From: Bacillota bacterium
GTDB lineage: Bacteria; Bacillota; Clostridia; Lutisporales; Lutisporaceae
Direction: 5' to 3'
Assembly (NCBI GenBank): GCA_023405875.1
Contig: JAEXXN010000088.1
Coordinates: 1 to 8,133 of the forward strand
DNA: 8,133 bases
Positions 5,791-8,133 of the stretch are shown here, in pieces (within the stretch, counting starts at the first letter, position 1; every line of letters begins with the position of its first letter). Both the position numbers and the translations under genes were made by a program. Below the pieces are notes generated by a model that searched no databases, had not been told where the DNA came from, and saw only the letters and a list, made by a program, of their open reading frames with translations.

Positions 5791-5804
5791 TATTTCGCGA
5801 AATA
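5791..5804 (+). promoter_or_regulatory. Perfect 14-base palindrome before cmk (putative operator)
   Basis: TATTTCGCGAAATA is its own exact reverse complement. It lies 21 bases downstream of the -10 box and 23 bases before the cmk start codon, the classic position for a repressor site in a 5' leader. The CG-rich centre stands out against the AT-rich surroundings. I cannot match it to a named regulator. Confidence 0.5.
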
Positions 5805-5827
5805 GCTTAGTTAGGGGGATATCCAGG

Positions 5828-6502
5828 ATGGATCATAAGGTCATAGCCATAGACGGGCCTGCCGGCGCGGGAAAAAGTACAATAGCAAAATGCCTGGCGG
5901 ATATGATTGGCTACACATACATAGATTCAGGTGCAATGTACAGGGCTCTGACGCTGAAGGCTCTGAGAGAGAACATTCCCATGAAGGAGACTGAGAGGAT
6001 AATAAGCCTTGCAGAACAAACAGATATCGACTTCAAGGAAAACAGCATATATATAGACGGCAGGGCTTCCGACAAGGAAATAAGGGAAGAAGCCGTCAAC
6101 CGGAACGTTTCATATGTTGCTGCCATACCTGAAGTAAGGAGGCTTATGGTTGAGCTTCAGAGAAAAATATCAAGGAACAAGAATGTTGTTATGGATGGCA
6201 GGGATGTAGGAACTGTCATCTTTCCGTCAGCAAGCATCAAGTTTTTTATAACTGCTTCAGTTGAGGAAAGAGCCTTGAGAAGATGCTCCGAGTTAAAAGA
6301 GAAGGGTTATGCCGCAGAAATAGAAAACATAAAGGCACAGATAGTGAAAAGGGACCATATTGACTCTACAAGAGAGGATTCACCTCTTGTGGCGGCTTCA
6401 GATGCAATACTGATCGATACAACAGGCAAAAGTGTTGAGACTGTCCTTGATGAAGTAATTAAATACATAGAAGCAAAGGGGGGAGGCATTAATGTTTTAT
6501 AG
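5828..6502 (+). CDS. cmk: Cytidylate kinase ((d)CMP kinase)
   Basis: This 224-aa cytoplasmic enzyme phosphorylates CMP and dCMP with ATP to CDP and dCDP, feeding RNA, DNA and CDP-lipid synthesis. The sequence shows the P-loop GPAGAGKST (10-18), the nucleotide-binding YIDSGAMYRA (31-40), MDGRDVGTVIFP (122-132), a lid-type arginine segment VEERALRRC (144-152), and RDHIDSTREDSPL (174-186), all characteristic of Cmk. Length is normal and the key residues appear intact. The ATG follows AGGGGG (5813-5818) with 9-base spacing. The stop overlaps the plsC start by 11 bases. It heads the cmk-plsC-ispH/rpsA cluster, a gene order familiar in Clostridia, and is preceded by the promoter at 5761-5769 and the palindrome at 5791-5804. 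Confidence 0.97.
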   Translation: MDHKVIAIDGPAGAGKSTIAKCLADMIGYTYIDSGAMYRALTLKALRENIPMKETERIISLAEQTDIDFKENSIYIDGRASDKEIREEAVNRNVSYVAAIPEVRRLMVELQRKISRNKNVVMDGRDVGTVIFPSASIKFFITASVEERALRRCSELKEKGYAAEIENIKAQIVKRDHIDSTREDSPLVAASDAILIDTTGKSVETVLDEVIKYIEAKGGGINVL

Positions 6503-7094
6503 CTTTGCCAGAGCAGTACTCATACCGATATTTTTGTTTTTTTATAATTATAGAGTCACCGGCAGGGAAAACGTGCCTGAGGGCGGTGCATACATCGCCT
6601 GTGCAAATCATCTGAGTGCAATAGATCCCATATTTGTAGGCATCTCACTGCCCCACAGGATGTTCTTCATGGCAAAGGCCGAATTGTTCAGGACCAGACT
6701 GATCGGGGCGCTGATGCGCGGATTGGGTGCATATCCTATCAAAAGAGGAGAAGCGGACATAAAAAGCATAAAAACCTCGTTAAAGCTATTGGGTGACGGC
6801 AAAGTCCTGGGTCTTTTTCCGGAGGGTACAAGATTCAAAGCCAGTGAAGCAGCAGCAGAGCCGGGTATTGCACTGCTTGCAATAAAGTCAAAGGTTCCTG
6901 TGCTGCCGGTTGCCATAGTCAGCAATTATAAATTTTTCAGAAGGACAAGGGTAATCATCGGAAAGCCTATTGAACTGACCGAATACTATGATAAAAAGCT
7001 GCGTAATGAAGACTATGTCAAAATAAGCACCGATATCATGAATACTATTAATGAACTTAAGAAGGATGCTGCAAATGAAAATAATTTTAGATGA
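6492..7094 (+). CDS. plsC: 1-acyl-sn-glycerol-3-phosphate acyltransferase (lysophosphatidate acyltransferase)
   Basis: This 200-aa membrane-associated enzyme acylates lysophosphatidate at position 2 to give phosphatidate, the precursor of membrane phospholipids. The four acyltransferase blocks are visible: NHLSAID with catalytic H40 and D45 (NHx4D motif), a middle block with MAKAELF and GAYPIKRGEAD (79-89), FPEGTR (109-114), and VPVLPVAI towards the C-terminus. The N-terminal hydrophobic stretch (about residues 8-18, VLIPIFLFFYN) probably inserts in the membrane. The start ATG lies within the end of cmk (11-base overlap), with a strong AAGGGGGGAGG-type SD at about 6476-6486. The C-terminus overlaps the next gene by 20 bases. 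Acyl-donor preference (acyl-ACP or acyl-CoA) cannot be read from the sequence. Confidence 0.95.
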   Translation: MFYSFARAVLIPIFLFFYNYRVTGRENVPEGGAYIACANHLSAIDPIFVGISLPHRMFFMAKAELFRTRLIGALMRGLGAYPIKRGEADIKSIKTSLKLLGDGKVLGLFPEGTRFKASEAAAEPGIALLAIKSKVPVLPVAIVSNYKFFRRTRVIIGKPIELTEYYDKKLRNEDYVKISTDIMNTINELKKDAANENNFR

Positions 7095-8133
7095 AAATGC
7101 AGGCTTTTGCTTCGGAGTAAAAAAAGCGGTGGACAAAGCCTTTGCTGAAGCAGAGCATAACCAAAACAGGAGAATATATACTTACGGACCGCTTATACAT
7201 AACAATCAGGTTATAAATAAGCTGGAAAGCCTCGGGATCAGTCGTATTGACGATGTAAGCCTTATGGAGCCGGGTGAAGCTGAGCTGATAATACGCTCTC
7301 ACGGAATTCCGGAGGAAAATTACCGTCTGTTTGAAGAAAGGGGCATAAGATATATTGACTGTACTTGTCCATATGTTTCGGCAATACACAAAAAAGTAAG
7401 GGATTATTACCAAAAAGGGTATAAAATAATAATCGCAGGAGATAAAGACCACCCTGAAGTTATTGGAATCAATGGATGGTGCGATTATACCGCCGATATA
7501 GCCTGCGATGAAAAAATAGTAGACAAACTTCCTATATATGATAAAATATGTTTAGTTGCACAAACTACAATTACAAAAAAAATCTGGGACAGCGTAGTGG
7601 ATGCTATTCAACAGAAGTACAAAAATGCAATAATATTTAATACGATCTGCAGCGCAACGGAGAAGAGGCAGGAATCAGCAGCGCAGCTTTCAAAGGCTGT
7701 TGATTGCATGATTGTGATCGGAAGCAGGGAGAGTTCCAATACGAATAAGCTTTATCAGATATGCAAGGAAAACTGTGATAATTCTTATCATATTGAGACA
7801 GCAGAGGATTTGCCGACAAATGTGCTGAAAAAATTTGAAAAGATTGGAATTACAGCGGGTGCATCCACACCTGATTGGATAATTAAGGAGGTTATCGGAA
7901 AGATGCAAGAGATTAACGACAACATGATTGAGAATCAGGAAAGTATGGTTGAGGACCAGGAAAATATGATGGAAGAGTATGAAAAGACCATGAGAAACGT
8001 CTACTCGGGCGATACAGTCAAAGGGACTGTTATTATGGTTACAGATGATGAGGTCATGGTCAATATTGGATATAAATCCGACGGTATAATCAAGAAGGAA
8101 GAATATACCTGGGAGCCTGATGTTAGCCTGAAG
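7075..8133 (+). CDS. ispH: IspH - ribosomal protein S1 fusion (4-hydroxy-3-methylbut-2-enyl diphosphate reductase / S1), 3' end outside window
   Basis: An open frame of 353 codons runs from ATG 7075 to the window end without a stop. Residues 1 to about 280 are a complete IspH, the [4Fe-4S] enzyme that reductively makes IPP and DMAPP in the last MEP-pathway step. Cluster cysteines are C12 (GFCFGV), C98 (DCTCPYV) and C192 (NTICSAT). Substrate-site residues are H42 (IHNNQV), H76 (SHGIP), H126 and E128 (DHPEVIG), QTT at 163-165 and SSN at 220-222. The IspH part closes with TAGASTPDW (260-268). After an acidic, Met/Glu/Gln-rich linker (about 283-307) the frame continues into an S1 RNA-binding fold: VYSGDTVKGTVIMVTDDEVM and VNIGYKSDGIIKKEEY. 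This is the known clostridial IspH-S1 fusion; the number of S1 repeats is not visible. The SD AAGGATG (7062-7067 region) precedes the ATG, which overlaps plsC by 20 bases. Confidence 0.95.
   Translation, partial: MKIILDENAGFCFGVKKAVDKAFAEAEHNQNRRIYTYGPLIHNNQVINKLESLGISRIDDVSLMEPGEAELIIRSHGIPEENYRLFEERGIRYIDCTCPYVSAIHKKVRDYYQKGYKIIIAGDKDHPEVIGINGWCDYTADIACDEKIVDKLPIYDKICLVAQTTITKKIWDSVVDAIQQKYKNAIIFNTICSATEKRQESAAQLSKAVDCMIVIGSRESSNTNKLYQICKENCDNSYHIETAEDLPTNVLKKFEKIGITAGASTPDWIIKEVIGKMQEINDNMIENQESMVEDQENMMEEYEKTMRNVYSGDTVKGTVIMVTDDEVMVNIGYKSDGIIKKEEYTWEPDVSLK

Noticed and set aside
7087..7908. Minus-strand frames opposite ispH
   Set aside because: They are shadows of the intact IspH frame, which carries all catalytic residues on the + strand.

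Overview
The window looks like an ordinary housekeeping stretch from a low-to-moderate G+C anaerobic Firmicute, most likely class Clostridia. This is inferred from four things: strong AGGAGG-type ribosome binding sites, a ferredoxin-dependent 2-oxoacid oxidoreductase operon, the clostridial order cmk - plsC - ispH/rpsA, and above all an IspH protein fused in frame to a ribosomal S1 domain. I cannot assign a genus. All ten genes supported here are on the + strand.

Layout. (1) 1-2397 is the end of an anaerobic carbon-metabolism operon: the C-terminus of korA, then korB and korC (2-oxoacid:ferredoxin oxidoreductase subunits), then an RpiR-family regulator with a SIS domain. It is closed by a strong hairpin terminator. 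(2) 2398-3136 is a single-gene unit: an extended -10 promoter, an unrecognised 197-aa protein and its own terminator. (3) 3137-3909 is a 146-base leader rich in dyad symmetry, with two extended -10 boxes, followed by a histidine phosphatase (phosphoglycerate-mutase-like) gene. An HI0933/BaiN-type flavoprotein follows closely and probably starts at TTG. (4) 5161-5739 is a 120-base gap with only short dyads, then an unrecognised 152-aa protein with one N-terminal membrane segment. (5) 5740-8133 is a promoter plus a perfect 14-base palindrome, then cmk, plsC and the ispH-rpsA fusion. The last three overlap one another, and the fusion gene runs off the window end.

How the genes work together. The Kor complex exchanges electrons with ferredoxin while interconverting 2-oxoacids and acyl-CoA. 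The RpiR protein is a plausible regulator of it, through a sugar-phosphate-like ligand. The cmk-plsC-ispH/rpsA block joins pyrimidine nucleotide supply, phospholipid synthesis, isoprenoid synthesis and translation, all growth-linked functions, and the overlaps imply translational coupling.

I found no mobile element, CRISPR array, tRNA, rRNA, defence system or biosynthetic island. No intergenic stretch exceeds 300 bases. The least explained items are the structured leader at 3152-3242, the TATTTCGCGAAATA palindrome before cmk, and the two unrecognised proteins. I see no evidence for a wholly new multi-gene system.
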